Assembly: GCF_019038435.1 (NCBI RefSeq)
Contig: NZ_JAGPOX010000106.1
Coordinates: 1 to 34,856, forward strand
From: Nocardia alni
GTDB taxonomy: Bacteria; Actinomycetota; Actinomycetes; Mycobacteriales; Mycobacteriaceae
Length of the DNA: 34,856 nucleotides
Direction of reading: 5' to 3'
Shown piece after piece: positions 21,834-30,091 of the stretch (within the stretch, counting starts at the first letter, position 1; each line of letters opens with the position of its first letter). Made by a program: the position numbers and the translations under genes. The notes beneath the pieces are model-generated. The model worked only from the letters and a program-made list of their open reading frames with translations. It did not search any database and was not told where the DNA came from.

Positions 21834-22580
21834 GTGACTTCTGAATACGCCACTGCCACCAGCCTGCTGAGCGAGCCGACGCAGTCTCGCATACGGCCCT
21901 GGGAGCAAAATGCCCTCGACTGTTTCAACCAACGCATGCTCGATCGAAATAGATTGTTTCCCTGTATTTTCGGAGTGGACGCGGTGCGCCGCGGAACCCT
22001 GCGGTACACGTTCGTGCCCGCGGAAACCGGTGTTCACACCCTCGCGCAGGCCCTGACGGAATTCACCGAGATCGCACCCGCGCTCGGTAAAAGGACCTCG
22101 CTGGTGGCCTTCTTCGAGCCGGACGGCGTCCCGCGCTCGATCGGCGACCACGAGCGGTGGTTCTGGGAGGTGCTACAGGGATTGCACGCCGCCGACACCG
22201 AGCCGTGGCCGCCGGATATCGCGACCGATGCCGACGATCCGTTCTGGGAATTCAGTTTCGCGGGTATGCCGCTGTTCGTTGTCGCGAATACACCGGCGCA
22301 CACGCGGCGGCACAGTCGCTATTCCGAGCACTTCGCCATCACCTTCCAGCCGAGGTTCGTCTTCGACGACCTCACACCGGACAGCGTGCAGGGACAGAAC
22401 GCGCGCACCATCATTCGCGGTCGGCTGCACGCATACGACGAGGTGCCGCCGACGCCGCTGCTGGGAAGTTTCGGCGATTCCGAGAACCGGGAGTGGACGC
22501 AGTACTTCCTGGGCGACGACAACCGGGACCCGGGCGCGGGTGGCTGCCCGTTTATCCACGGCACGAAGGGGATGAAATGA
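21834..22580 (+). CDS. YqcI/YcgG family heme-dependent N-oxygenase (GntA/DcsA type)
   Basis: A 248-residue protein starting at GTG 21834. Family marks: FPCIFG (42-47), DPFWEFSFAGMPLFVVANTPAHTRRHSR (136-162, with His156 and the Arg/Ser/Arg cluster), RGRLHAYDEVPPTPLLGSFG, and EWTQYFLGDDN near the end. Known members are GntA, a guanidine N-hydroxylase of guanitoxin synthesis, and DcsA of D-cycloserine synthesis, which makes hydroxyurea from N-hydroxyarginine. Both act on guanidine nitrogen. The gene overlaps the cupin by 4 bp. A guanidine-like or other nitrogen-rich substrate is an inference. Confidence 0.85.
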   Translation: MTSEYATATSLLSEPTQSRIRPWEQNALDCFNQRMLDRNRLFPCIFGVDAVRRGTLRYTFVPAETGVHTLAQALTEFTEIAPALGKRTSLVAFFEPDGVPRSIGDHERWFWEVLQGLHAADTEPWPPDIATDADDPFWEFSFAGMPLFVVANTPAHTRRHSRYSEHFAITFQPRFVFDDLTPDSVQGQNARTIIRGRLHAYDEVPPTPLLGSFGDSENREWTQYFLGDDNRDPGAGGCPFIHGTKGMK

Positions 22581-22966
22581 GCCCGTCATTCAGCACCGAA
22601 GCGGTGCCTCAACTGGGCACGGCACTCCTGGAGTTACTCCCGGAGCAGGGAAGTTTCGAATTGCAGCACGATCAGCCCGGGAAGGTGCACGATTGGCATC
22701 ATCACAGCCTGGACGAGGAGTTGTTCATCCTGCGCGGTGAGGCTCTACTGTTCTGGGTGGACGAGAACGGCGAATACCGACATCAGTATTGCGAGCGCGG
22801 CACGTGGATAACCCTGACCAAGGGCACCCGGCACGGTTCGGTGGCGGGTCCGGAGGGCGCGGTCTACATGATCCGGCCGCAGAACGGCCGGAGCGCGATC
22901 ACGACGTTCCTGGCTCCCACCGAACACCCGCGCCCCGCACCGGCTTTCGCACGGGCGACGGTATGA
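22577..22966 (+). CDS. Small single-domain cupin
   Basis: A 129-residue protein coupled to the YqcI/YcgG gene by an ATGA overlap; longer frames are rejected. Cupin motif 1 is unusually histidine-rich: HDWHHHSLDEELFILRG (His38, His41-43, Glu47/48). Motif 2 contributes GTRHGS with His86. A 3-His/1-Glu metal site is likely. It may be an isomerase, cyclase, dioxygenase or metal-dependent hydrolase step. It is about as long as ectoine synthase (EctC) but lacks that enzyme's characteristic sequence, so I do not call it EctC. Confidence 0.8.
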   Translation: MSPSFSTEAVPQLGTALLELLPEQGSFELQHDQPGKVHDWHHHSLDEELFILRGEALLFWVDENGEYRHQYCERGTWITLTKGTRHGSVAGPEGAVYMIRPQNGRSAITTFLAPTEHPRPAPAFARATV

Positions 22967-24318
22967 CGACAACCGGCGACGCAGCCGCAGTAGCCCCCTC
23001 GGAGACCACCGAGGGGGCTCGGCTCCGCGGTCATCTGAAACTCCCGGGCGCGACCGCGCTGGCCATCACGATCGTGGTGGGCAGCGGTGCGCTGGTCTCG
23101 CCCGGTCTCGCCTATCGGCAGGCCGGGAACGCGGCGCTGTACGCCTGGGTGCTGGCGGCGGTGGTCACGGTGCCGTTGCTGATCGTGTTCGCCCGGCTCG
23201 GCGCGCGGTATCCGGGTGCGGGCGGGGTGGCCGGATTCGTCCAGGTGGCCTTCGGGCGGCATCCGGCGGCCGGGGTGGAACTGCTCACGATCGGCACGTT
23301 CGGTCTGGGCATTCCGGCGATCGCGCTGACCGGGGCGGGATATCTCACCGTGCTGCCCGGGCTGACCGGCGTCCCGATTCCGGTTGCCGCGGCCGTTCTG
23401 CTGGTCGTCGCGGCGGCCGTGGTGCTCGCGGGTGTGCGGCTGTCGACCGGTGTGCAGATCGCGCTGGCGGTCCTGCTCACCGTCGGCCTGCTGGCGGTCG
23501 GCGTGCTCGCGCTGGTGCACGCGTCCCCGGCCGGACATCTGCCGCCGGCCAGCGGGTCGGCGGTGGTCACGGGGGCGGGTGCGATCGGCGTGGTCTACTT
23601 CGCCTTCACCGGCTGGGAGATGCTCTCGTTCACCACCGAGGAATATGTGCATCCGCGCCGGGACTTCCCGCGCGTGGTGGTGGTGAGCTTTCTGATCGTC
23701 ACGGTCATGTACCTGATGCTGGCTCTGGGGGTGCAGAGCCTGCTGCCCGAATACGCGGCCACCACGGACAGCGCGCCGATCCAGGCCATCGTGACCCGCA
23801 TCGCCTCCCCGGCCGCCGGATGGTCGGTCGCGCTGCTCGGTGTGGTGATCATCGTGGCGAATCTGGTGGGTGCGATATGGGGTGCGTCCCGGCTGGTCAT
23901 GTCCAGTGCCCGTGAGGGGTTGCTGCCGCGGCCGCTGGCTCGCATCTCCGGCGGGGACAATCCGCGGATCGCCGTAGTCGCCTGTGCGGCGGTATTTCTC
24001 GTCGTGATCGCGACCAGCGTAGGGGGCTGGTCGAGTCTCGGCGGGTTGCTGTCGGTGGCGGGGAAGAACTTCTTCCTGCTGTATCTGCTGTGCGCGCTGG
24101 CGTATTCGCGTCTGTTCCACGGGTGGCGGCGGATACTGGGCCTTTTGGTCGCCGCGGTGCTGGCGGTCGTCGCCGGGGTCGCGTTCGGCGGCGGGCAACT
24201 GGTGTACGCGGCGGTGCTGCTGGCGGTGGGCGCGGGAGTGTCGTACGGGCGCGCACGTCGTTCGGCGCAACGGGTTCGGGACGAACGGGTCGGCGCCGCG
24301 GGAGGCAGCGGAACGTGA
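22963..24318 (+). CDS. APC superfamily amino acid permease
   Basis: A 451-residue membrane protein starting at ATG 22963 (ATGA overlap with the cupin). About twelve hydrophobic segments follow a short polar N-terminus. The first one begins with the APC pattern LPGATALAITIVVGSGALVSPGLAY, and a later segment has VVYFAFTGWEMLSFTTEE. APC proteins move amino acids or polyamines by proton symport or exchange. It may import a precursor or export the product, complementing the EamA transporter. Confidence 0.85.
   Translation: MTTTGDAAAVAPSETTEGARLRGHLKLPGATALAITIVVGSGALVSPGLAYRQAGNAALYAWVLAAVVTVPLLIVFARLGARYPGAGGVAGFVQVAFGRHPAAGVELLTIGTFGLGIPAIALTGAGYLTVLPGLTGVPIPVAAAVLLVVAAAVVLAGVRLSTGVQIALAVLLTVGLLAVGVLALVHASPAGHLPPASGSAVVTGAGAIGVVYFAFTGWEMLSFTTEEYVHPRRDFPRVVVVSFLIVTVMYLMLALGVQSLLPEYAATTDSAPIQAIVTRIASPAAGWSVALLGVVIIVANLVGAIWGASRLVMSSAREGLLPRPLARISGGDNPRIAVVACAAVFLVVIATSVGGWSSLGGLLSVAGKNFFLLYLLCALAYSRLFHGWRRILGLLVAAVLAVVAGVAFGGGQLVYAAVLLAVGAGVSYGRARRSAQRVRDERVGAAGGSGT
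22992..23019 (+). promoter_or_regulatory. Strong hairpin inside the 5' end of the permease gene
   Basis: AGCCCCCTCGG (22992-23002) and CCGAGGGGGCT (23009-23019) form a perfect 11-bp stem with a 6-nt loop, 29 nt after the permease start codon. It has no T-run, so it is not a standard intrinsic terminator. It could stall transcription or translation and lower permease output relative to the cupin. Confidence 0.45.
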
Positions 24319-24349
24319 TTCGCCAGGCGGTCCCGATCGTGCCCCACGA

Positions 24350-24362
24350 ACGCTGCGAGCGT
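24350..24362. terminator. Weak hairpin between convergent permease and DUF899 genes
   Basis: ACGCT-GCG-AGCGT forms a short perfect stem in the 55-bp space between the two converging genes. There is no T-run. It is the only hairpin seen there and is offered as a possible bidirectional terminator only. Confidence 0.2.
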
Positions 24363-24373
24363 CTCAGCCGGGT

Positions 24374-25060
24374 TCACGCATCGGGGGCGCCGTAGCGGGC
24401 GGCGATCTCCTCCGAACCGCTCCAGCCGCTGTAAGTCGGTGACTGCGGCCAGCCTTCGGGGGAGTCCTGCCACTGTTCCCGGCGCCCGTACGGCAGCACA
24501 TCGGTCAGCGCGAAGGTGTGGCTGAGCTGTTCGACACCCCGGCCGTTGGTGTGCCAGGTGCGGTAGACGGTGTCGCCGTCGCGCAGGAAGACGTTGACGG
24601 CGAACCCTCCCTCGAACGGCGCCCCCACATCCGCCCCGAACGGGCTCTTCGCCGTGGAGTACCAGTCCATCGCGTTGCCCACCCGGCGCTTGTACGCCAG
24701 CGCGTCCTCGATCGGACCCTGGGTGACGATGACGAACCGGGCGTCGTAGTTCTCCAGGAACTCCAAACGGGTGAACTGCGAGGTGAATCCGGTGCAGCCA
24801 CCGCACTGCCACTTCTCGCCCGAGAACCACATGTGGTTGTACACGATCAGCTGCGAATGCCCGTCGAAGACTTCGGCCAGCCGCACCGGACCCTCCTGCC
24901 CCTCGAGCACATAGTCGGGCATCTGCACCATCGGCATCCGGCGGCGCGCGGCGGCGATCGCGTCGAGCTCGCGGGTGGCGGCCTTCTCCCGGACTCGCAG
25001 CTCGTCGAGCTCACGCTGCCAGGTGGTGGTATCGACGATCGGTGGAAGTGCGGTGCTCAT
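24374..25060 (-). CDS. DUF899 family thioredoxin-like protein
   Basis: A 228-residue protein. The family pattern is clear: an N-terminal coiled segment (WQRELDELRVREKAATRELDAIAAARRRMPMV), YNHMWFSGEKWQCGGCTGF with a C-x-x-C pair, and WHTNGRGVEQLSHTFALTDVLPYGRRE. The fold is predicted to be thioredoxin-like. Function is unknown, and roles in oxidative stress are only suggested for relatives. It converges with the permease gene and lies downstream of, and in the same direction as, the MmyB-type regulator. Confidence 0.85.
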   Translation of the reverse strand: MSTALPPIVDTTTWQRELDELRVREKAATRELDAIAAARRRMPMVQMPDYVLEGQEGPVRLAEVFDGHSQLIVYNHMWFSGEKWQCGGCTGFTSQFTRLEFLENYDARFVIVTQGPIEDALAYKRRVGNAMDWYSTAKSPFGADVGAPFEGGFAVNVFLRDGDTVYRTWHTNGRGVEQLSHTFALTDVLPYGRREQWQDSPEGWPQSPTYSGWSGSEEIAARYGAPDA

Positions 25061-25117
25061 GAAGGCTCCCTTGTCGTGGACATGGTTCGTAGAGGAGACG
25101 TCGCGGGAGCGTTGAAT

Positions 25118-25945
25118 TCATCGGTCCGGTGGTGAGGGGCGGTAGATCACCAGAATCTGATCCGGGGCGTCGGTGACCGTGAAACTTGCGTGTGTGAAGG
25201 TGAGTTCCCCGTGTGTGGGGTGGCGCAGGTGTTTGGTCCCCGAGCGGCTGGTGGCGATGTCGTAGCGGGGCCACCAGGCGGCCGCCTCGGTACTGCCCGC
25301 GCGGAGGTCTGCGGCCAGGCGGGTGAAGCGTTCGTCGCCCGGGTGCCGTCCGGCGCCGGTGCGCAACCGGGCCAGGACCGATTGCGCCACCTCCGTCCAG
25401 TCGACCAGGATTTGCCGGGCGGCCGGATCGAGGAACACCCAGCGCGCCAGATTCGGTCTACTGGAAGAGGATTGGTCGGTAAGACCGGAAAAGTATTCGG
25501 CTGCCGCGTCGTTCCAAGCGAGTAGGTCGGTGGTCACGCCGGTGATGTAGGCGGGTGCGGGATTTACCATCGCGGGGATCGAGGATACCTCGGGCGCAAC
25601 GGTTTCAACCGGCGCCGGTACTGGATCGCCGTTATTGCCACCCGTCAGCCCATGCAGATGCGCGCGCTCATCCCCGTTGAGCCGCAACGCATTCGCGATC
25701 GCGCCCAGCACCTGTTCGGACGGGCGCACATCACGGCCCTGCTCGAGATACGTGTACCACGTGGTGCTCACGCCGGCGATGACCGCCAGCTCTTCCCTGC
25801 GCAGTCCAGGGGTGCGGCGGCGATCCGAGCCGGGCAGGCCGACCTCGTCAGGGCTGGTTCGCTCGCGCCGTGCCCGCAGGAAAACTCCGAGTTCCCGCCG
25901 TCGCGCCGCCGACTGCTGTGCCTCACGGGGCTTGGGATCAGGCAT
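25118..25945 (-). CDS. XRE family regulator with MmyB-like ligand-binding domain
   Basis: A 275-residue protein. The N-terminal helix-turn-helix (about 15-90) carries the group's markers: LGVFLRARRERTSP, TPGLRREELAVIAGVSTTWYTYLEQGRDVRPS. The C-terminal half is an MmyB-like domain (PAYITGVTTDLLAWNDAAAEYF, then WVFLDPAARQILVDW, and HPTHGELTFTHASFTV at the end). Such regulators usually control one adjacent dehydrogenase gene. Here the MDR oxidoreductase at 26153 is divergent across 207 bp and is the probable target. Confidence 0.88.
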   Translation of the reverse strand: MPDPKPREAQQSAARRRELGVFLRARRERTSPDEVGLPGSDRRRTPGLRREELAVIAGVSTTWYTYLEQGRDVRPSEQVLGAIANALRLNGDERAHLHGLTGGNNGDPVPAPVETVAPEVSSIPAMVNPAPAYITGVTTDLLAWNDAAAEYFSGLTDQSSSSRPNLARWVFLDPAARQILVDWTEVAQSVLARLRTGAGRHPGDERFTRLAADLRAGSTEAAAWWPRYDIATSRSGTKHLRHPTHGELTFTHASFTVTDAPDQILVIYRPSPPDR

Positions 25946-26074
25946 GCGCGTCGTACCTGCGAACGGTTCGGAGATCCGCTTGCAAATGGTGTGTGCGGTC
26001 GCGCGGGTGGTGGCAGCCGTTGGTCGTCATGCTGTCTCCTTCGGGGTGCCGGGACTCTATTATCGGTCCGCGGC

Positions 26075-26090
26075 ACCAGTCCATGCTGGT
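26075..26090. promoter_or_regulatory. Short palindrome in the XRE/MDR divergent promoter
   Basis: ACCAG (26075-26079) is inverted as CTGGT (26086-26090) around 6 bp, in the 207-bp region between the XRE regulator and the MDR gene. It is a plausible operator, but five-base arms can arise by chance. Confidence 0.3.
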
Positions 26091-26152
26091 ACCGCCAGTT
26101 CCACGATCATCCGATTCTGGATACCACGCCGCCCCGGAGATGAACTGGAGGC

Positions 26153-27223
26153 ATGAAGGCATGGCAGATGACGACACCTGGCGGCGGACTGTGTTTCGCG
26201 GACGTCCCCGAACCCGAATTGCGCGGCGGTGGGGTGACGCTCGACGTTCTCGCCGCGATGATCCCGGCCTACACGGTCGATATCGTCGCCGGTACCCGCG
26301 GCGGATTCCCGACCCCGATCATCTTGGGCCCCACCGGAATCGGGCGGGTGACCGCGACCGCCCCCGATGTTTTCGCGGTACAACCCGGCGATATCGTCGC
26401 GGCCACCGCCCTGTTTCGCTCGCATCGCGCGGCCGACCCGCAGGAGGCCCTACTCGCCTGGACCGGAATCGGGAACGACGGGCGACCCACCGCGACCACC
26501 GACCGCATGCGCGAGGTCTGGCGCGACGGGCTGTTCGCCGAGCGCGCGTTGCAACCCGAACGCGTCCTGATCGCACTGCCCGGCGCGGACGCCTACCCCG
26601 CCGAGCGACTGGCCTTCCTGCAGTGGCTGGGCATAGCGGGCGAGGGCATCGAGCGGGCCGGGGTGCGCGCGGGCACGACCGTCGCGGTCATCGGCGCGAC
26701 CGGCCAGCTCGGCACGGCGGCGGTCCTGATCGCGCTGGCCCGGGGGGCGGCGGCGGTCGTCGCGGTCGGCCGCAACCGCGACGCCCTGGACCGGCTGGCG
26801 GGCCTGGACCCGCGCGTACTCACGGTGCCGCTCACCGGCGACCGTGGCATCGACGGCCGGGCTATCGCGGCCGCGGCCGGCCCGCTCGACGCCGTCGTCG
26901 ACACGCTCGGCGCGGTCCCCTCGGCGGAACCCACGATGGCCGGCTACGACGCCATCCGCACCGACGGATCCTGGGTTCTGGTCGGCGGCGTCCGCGAGAA
27001 CCTCCCCATCCCCTACGGCGACTTCATGCACCGTCGCCTGACCCTGCGCGGATCCTGGATGGGCCACGACACGACCCTCCTGGACCTGTGGTCGATGATC
27101 CGCGCGGACGTCCTGGACCTGTCGGTCCTGGACATCACGGTCGTCGGACTGGACGACCCGGCCGCAGCGCTGGCCGCCGCGCACGCCGCGCACGGACTGG
27201 AGGTCGTAGTGCTCGTCCCCTGA
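26153..27223 (+). CDS. MDR superfamily (zinc-type alcohol dehydrogenase/quinone oxidoreductase-like) protein
   Basis: A 356-residue protein. The N-terminal GroES-like domain begins MKAWQMTTPGGGLCF and contains GPTGIGRVTATAPDVFAVQPGDIV. The nucleotide-binding fold has AVIGATGQLGTAAVLIALARGAAAVVAVGRNRDAL. No cysteine pattern for structural zinc is visible and the usual catalytic zinc ligands are not evident, so it is more likely zinc-free and quinone-oxidoreductase-like, using NAD(P)H. Probably controlled by the divergent MmyB-type regulator. Substrate unknown. Confidence 0.8.
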   Translation: MKAWQMTTPGGGLCFADVPEPELRGGGVTLDVLAAMIPAYTVDIVAGTRGGFPTPIILGPTGIGRVTATAPDVFAVQPGDIVAATALFRSHRAADPQEALLAWTGIGNDGRPTATTDRMREVWRDGLFAERALQPERVLIALPGADAYPAERLAFLQWLGIAGEGIERAGVRAGTTVAVIGATGQLGTAAVLIALARGAAAVVAVGRNRDALDRLAGLDPRVLTVPLTGDRGIDGRAIAAAAGPLDAVVDTLGAVPSAEPTMAGYDAIRTDGSWVLVGGVRENLPIPYGDFMHRRLTLRGSWMGHDTTLLDLWSMIRADVLDLSVLDITVVGLDDPAAALAAAHAAHGLEVVVLVP

Positions 27224-27628
27224 CCGGGCATGATGACAGCGTTCGAGCTGCCGATGGTGTCGGTACCGTCAGCGATGACGTCGGATCATGTCCGTGAGCG
27301 ATGACATTGAAGGAATGTCCGTGAGCGATGGCATTTGCAAGGTGTCCGTGGCCGTGTCGGTGATCTGTCCGAACGAAACGCGACGCACCACCTCCAGACC
27401 GATCGGATGCGACGAAGCTCGACTCGATGAACGTGGCGCACAACGTTTACGGACCGGACATCGTGGTCCTTGTCTCTAACCCCCTTACGCCAACCTGGGC
27501 GTAGACCTTCTGAACATCGGCCCCCTCCCCGAGACCCGGACCCAGCAGCCTGGCTCGACTGCTTCGGCGAACACATCGGCCCCCGCCTCGCCGACATCGG
27601 CTGAGCCCCCGCGATATTCCATCGCACT
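27224..27628. other. Degenerate stretch without a convincing gene
   Basis: About 400 bp downstream of the MDR gene. It contains the 27-bp tandem repeats at 27262-27350 and, at 27481-27604, short peptide-like pieces in different frames (YANLGVDLLNIGPLPETRT and WLDCFGEHIGPRLADIG) that read like a frameshifted coding remnant. I cannot name the original gene. Confidence 0.4.
27262..27350. repeat. Tandem 27-bp repeats
   Basis: A 21-bp core beginning ATGTCCGTGAGCGATGACAT occurs at 27288-27308 and at 27315-27335 (20/21 identical). TGTCCGTG recurs at 27343, keeping an exact 27-bp period, and a weaker unit (CAGCGATGAC) precedes them. Repeated sites like these are found at the ends of some insertion sequences, such as IS21 types, but no transposase is present. 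Confidence 0.6.
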
Positions 27629-28198
27629 TCAGCGACGGCCGACATCTACCCGGCGAACTGCGGGTAATACGAAGTCGAATCCTTCCCGATCAGAACCGCT
27701 GCCGCCCGAATAGTCTCCGAAGACGCTGATCGCAATGACGACCCAACTCAGCAATCCGAGCAGCCAAACTTTGACCAGTCTGCCGAACGTGGGCCATCGG
27801 CCATCCTCGGGGCGAATGACGACGAGACCGAATACCGCCTTGCCTAAGGTCGAGTGAAAAGCTCTCTGGACAACTGTTCTATCAATGAAAGACAGCACCG
27901 GCCAGGAAATCAGGGCCCACAATCGCACCTGTGGTAACTTGTCGGCCAACGACGTGTCGTGCGCCAGCACAACGAATACGGCGATCATCGGACCGGCATG
28001 AATCAGCAAGTCGAGGATGAAAGCCGACGTCCATCGCAACAATCGCGGTGACGGATATCTGGGGTCCTTGTTCTCTCCGTGCCGCGGAGGATTTTTCGGC
28101 GTTTCATCGAGACGTCCGAACGTCTCGATCCCACGCGCCGTCCGTGGAGCCGAGAAGGGCCGGTCACCCTGCTCCCCGCCGTGCCGACCATGGTTCAT
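27629..28198 (-). CDS. RDD family membrane protein
   Basis: A 189-residue protein starting at ATG 28198, 4 bp inside the previous gene. After a polar N-terminus of about 50 residues come the RDD features: RWTSAFILDLLIHAGPMIAVFVVL, a second membrane segment WALISWPVLSFID, the family-typical LGKAVFGLVVIRPEDG, and a last segment WLLGLLSWVVIAISVFG. Transport or membrane-partner roles are suggested for the family. As last gene of the WXG100 operon it may serve the secreted protein, for example as an immunity or anchoring partner; this is an inference. Confidence 0.75.
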   Translation of the reverse strand: MNHGRHGGEQGDRPFSAPRTARGIETFGRLDETPKNPPRHGENKDPRYPSPRLLRWTSAFILDLLIHAGPMIAVFVVLAHDTSLADKLPQVRLWALISWPVLSFIDRTVVQRAFHSTLGKAVFGLVVIRPEDGRWPTFGRLVKVWLLGLLSWVVIAISVFGDYSGGSGSDREGFDFVLPAVRRVDVGRR

Positions 28199-28827
28199 AG
28201 TCTCAGCGACCCTCCGTATGTCTTCTGACGCTTCAGTTCTACTGAACGTGCCATATCGATGATCATGCGCCGATACTGCGGCCCGTGGGCGGCAAACGTC
28301 GTGGATAGTTCGATCGAGGCGACAGCTGAACCGTCATTAGAGGGCACTGCAGCCTCGAACTGATATACCGGCGCAGCCGCGCCTTGGATGGGATTACCGG
28401 GAAGATCGGGTACCGGCAGATCCCGGACTTGCTCGAAGAACATCATAGGCCGATTGTCGATGTCAACTACCTGAAGATCACCGCGAGCGCCATCTTCCAG
28501 CTTGGCGTCGGCAATATTCTTCACGACGATCCGAGGACGCTCCGTATCGCCGCCGGTGTCATAGACAAGGACTGTGAGCATTGATGTGACAAGTTCATCA
28601 TCGACGAAATGCCTGCCGAGCCCGCAGTAACGAACGCCATCGCTCGCGAGTTCACCGAGGAACATCCCCAACGCAGGGATCATTTGGCCGGCGGCTTGGG
28701 CCATATCGGGCGGGCCGGCTTCTTTCAATATCGCCAGGGTCGCTGCCAAGCTGTTGTCGATGCCGTTCAGTGGAAGCGCGATATAGCCTCCCGGAATCTC
28801 CATCGCCAAGTCCACGTCTTCAGTCAC
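28195..28827 (-). CDS. Hypothetical protein of the WXG100 operon
   Basis: A 210-residue protein with 4-bp overlaps on both sides (ATGA), so it is certainly part of the operon. No signal peptide or membrane segment is seen. The sequence opens VDLAMEIPGGYIALPL, contains a glycine/alanine-rich stretch around FLGELASDGVRYCGLG, and ends with an arginine/lysine-rich segment. Proteins of this length and style often accompany T7SS substrates in actinobacteria, where chaperone or immunity roles are proposed. I recognise no domain of known function. Confidence 0.7.
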   Translation of the reverse strand: MTEDVDLAMEIPGGYIALPLNGIDNSLAATLAILKEAGPPDMAQAAGQMIPALGMFLGELASDGVRYCGLGRHFVDDELVTSMLTVLVYDTGGDTERPRIVVKNIADAKLEDGARGDLQVVDIDNRPMMFFEQVRDLPVPDLPGNPIQGAAAPVYQFEAAVPSNDGSAVASIELSTTFAAHGPQYRRMIIDMARSVELKRQKTYGGSLRL

Positions 28828-30089
28828 GAATTAATCCAATCCTTGATGTCGTGGTAACCGTCGGAGACCACAGACTTACCGCGCCACGCCAAATCGATTC
28901 CGTCCAGGCGGTTCATCAGTCGTAGCTCGGGATTGGCATGCGCTCCTACGCCGAATACGGAATCGGGGATAGGAAGCTTCTCCAGTTTCTTTACTGCCCA
29001 GCCGGGCGACTTGGCGACATCGGATAATACATCCTTCAACGCGGGGGCTGCTTTGCCCGCCTCGGCGGCTTCCTCTCCCAGTTTTCCCATCGAGGCAATT
29101 CCTTTTACCGTGCCGAGTGCGGGAATGCCCCCGAGGCTATCCCCTGCGAGTGTAGCTATCGACCCGAGATCCTTCGTATGGAAATCGCCATGCATGAAGT
29201 CGCCATTCCACACCCCCTTGGCGAAATCACCGATGTCATGGCGAACTTTCGGGTCGCTCACATCGAGGCCCACATTGGCGAGGCTCGCAACCGCGCCGAC
29301 GGCCATGCCGATAGCATCGAATGGAGGAGGGGTGAGTAGAGCGACCAGCCCGCCGATAGCCGAGACGGTACTCAGGATATTGTGCAGCAGCTTTCTATGC
29401 TTCGATATCCAATCGCCGACAGCTTTCAGTGCATCGGTGATCTTGTCCCACCAGTGGTGGTGCGGCGGGCTCGGGGCGAAATCCTTTGCGGCGGCATCAA
29501 GCTCAGCCGCTACCTTCAGCGCTTTCTGGGCATGTTCGGATTCCAGATCGTGGGCGCGTTTCAGGATGGACTCTAGTTGCCCCTGCCAGTTTTCGACTTC
29601 AGTGCCGGCCGAGCGGACCTTGGCCTCGGCGGCATTGAGCCGGGACTGCGCAGCAGCCAACTGCGCCTCGTCGGTGAACGTTTGATCGGCCAGGCCCAGG
29701 TCGGGATTGGATTTAGCCTGTTGGAAGGCGGTTTCCGCTTGGGCGTGTTTGCCTCGGGCCTCAGCGGCCTCGGATTCCAGGCCTTTCGCGGTGCTCTGGT
29801 AGCCGACCAAGTCGGTATGCCACTCGTCCAAGACCGAGACGGCGCGTTCCAGTGAGCTCTGGGCGTAGCCGAGGTCCTGGGCGAGGGTCGCGTCGAAATG
29901 GGCACGAAAAGCGTCGCCACCTGCGCCCTTCCAGATGTCGTCGTTGGCGTTGCGGAGACGGTTCAGCAGACCATTGGTCTCCTTGACTGCTTCGCCCGCC
30001 GAGTTGACCTGCCCGCGCAGTCCGGCGACATCGTCCGGGGTGCCCGGGACAGGGTTGAAGCCGAGATTGGGATACGGGGTCTCGATCAC
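28824..30089 (-). CDS. Putative type VII secretion substrate with WXG-like N-terminus
   Basis: A 421-residue protein starting at GTG 30089, which follows GGGGT and lies only 2 bp after the upstream stop. The first ~110 residues form a helical WXG100-like hairpin with W-K-G in NDDIWKGAGGDAFRAHF. A long coiled coil follows (~115-205, rich in E, A and Q: LESEAAEARGKHAQAETAFQ). A hydrophobic, glycine-rich segment at about 260-300 could cross or insert into a membrane. The C-terminus (ELRLMNRLDGIDLAWRGKSVVSDGYHDIKDWINS) matches no toxin domain I know. Secretion by an ESX system is an inference. Confidence 0.7.
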   Translation of the reverse strand: MIETPYPNLGFNPVPGTPDDVAGLRGQVNSAGEAVKETNGLLNRLRNANDDIWKGAGGDAFRAHFDATLAQDLGYAQSSLERAVSVLDEWHTDLVGYQSTAKGLESEAAEARGKHAQAETAFQQAKSNPDLGLADQTFTDEAQLAAAQSRLNAAEAKVRSAGTEVENWQGQLESILKRAHDLESEHAQKALKVAAELDAAAKDFAPSPPHHHWWDKITDALKAVGDWISKHRKLLHNILSTVSAIGGLVALLTPPPFDAIGMAVGAVASLANVGLDVSDPKVRHDIGDFAKGVWNGDFMHGDFHTKDLGSIATLAGDSLGGIPALGTVKGIASMGKLGEEAAEAGKAAPALKDVLSDVAKSPGWAVKKLEKLPIPDSVFGVGAHANPELRLMNRLDGIDLAWRGKSVVSDGYHDIKDWINS

Positions 30090-30091
30090 GA

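Noticed and set aside
20718..22151. 477-residue antisense open frame across the exporter and YqcI/YcgG promoter
   Set aside because: Shadow of the EamA gene. It would cross the conserved regulatory element and has no domain.
11871..22966. Ectoine-type cluster (GNAT, diaminobutyrate aminotransferase and a cupin of about 130 residues)
   Set aside because: The three genes are not adjacent, the cupin does not show EctC sequence features, and most other genes have no place in ectoine synthesis.
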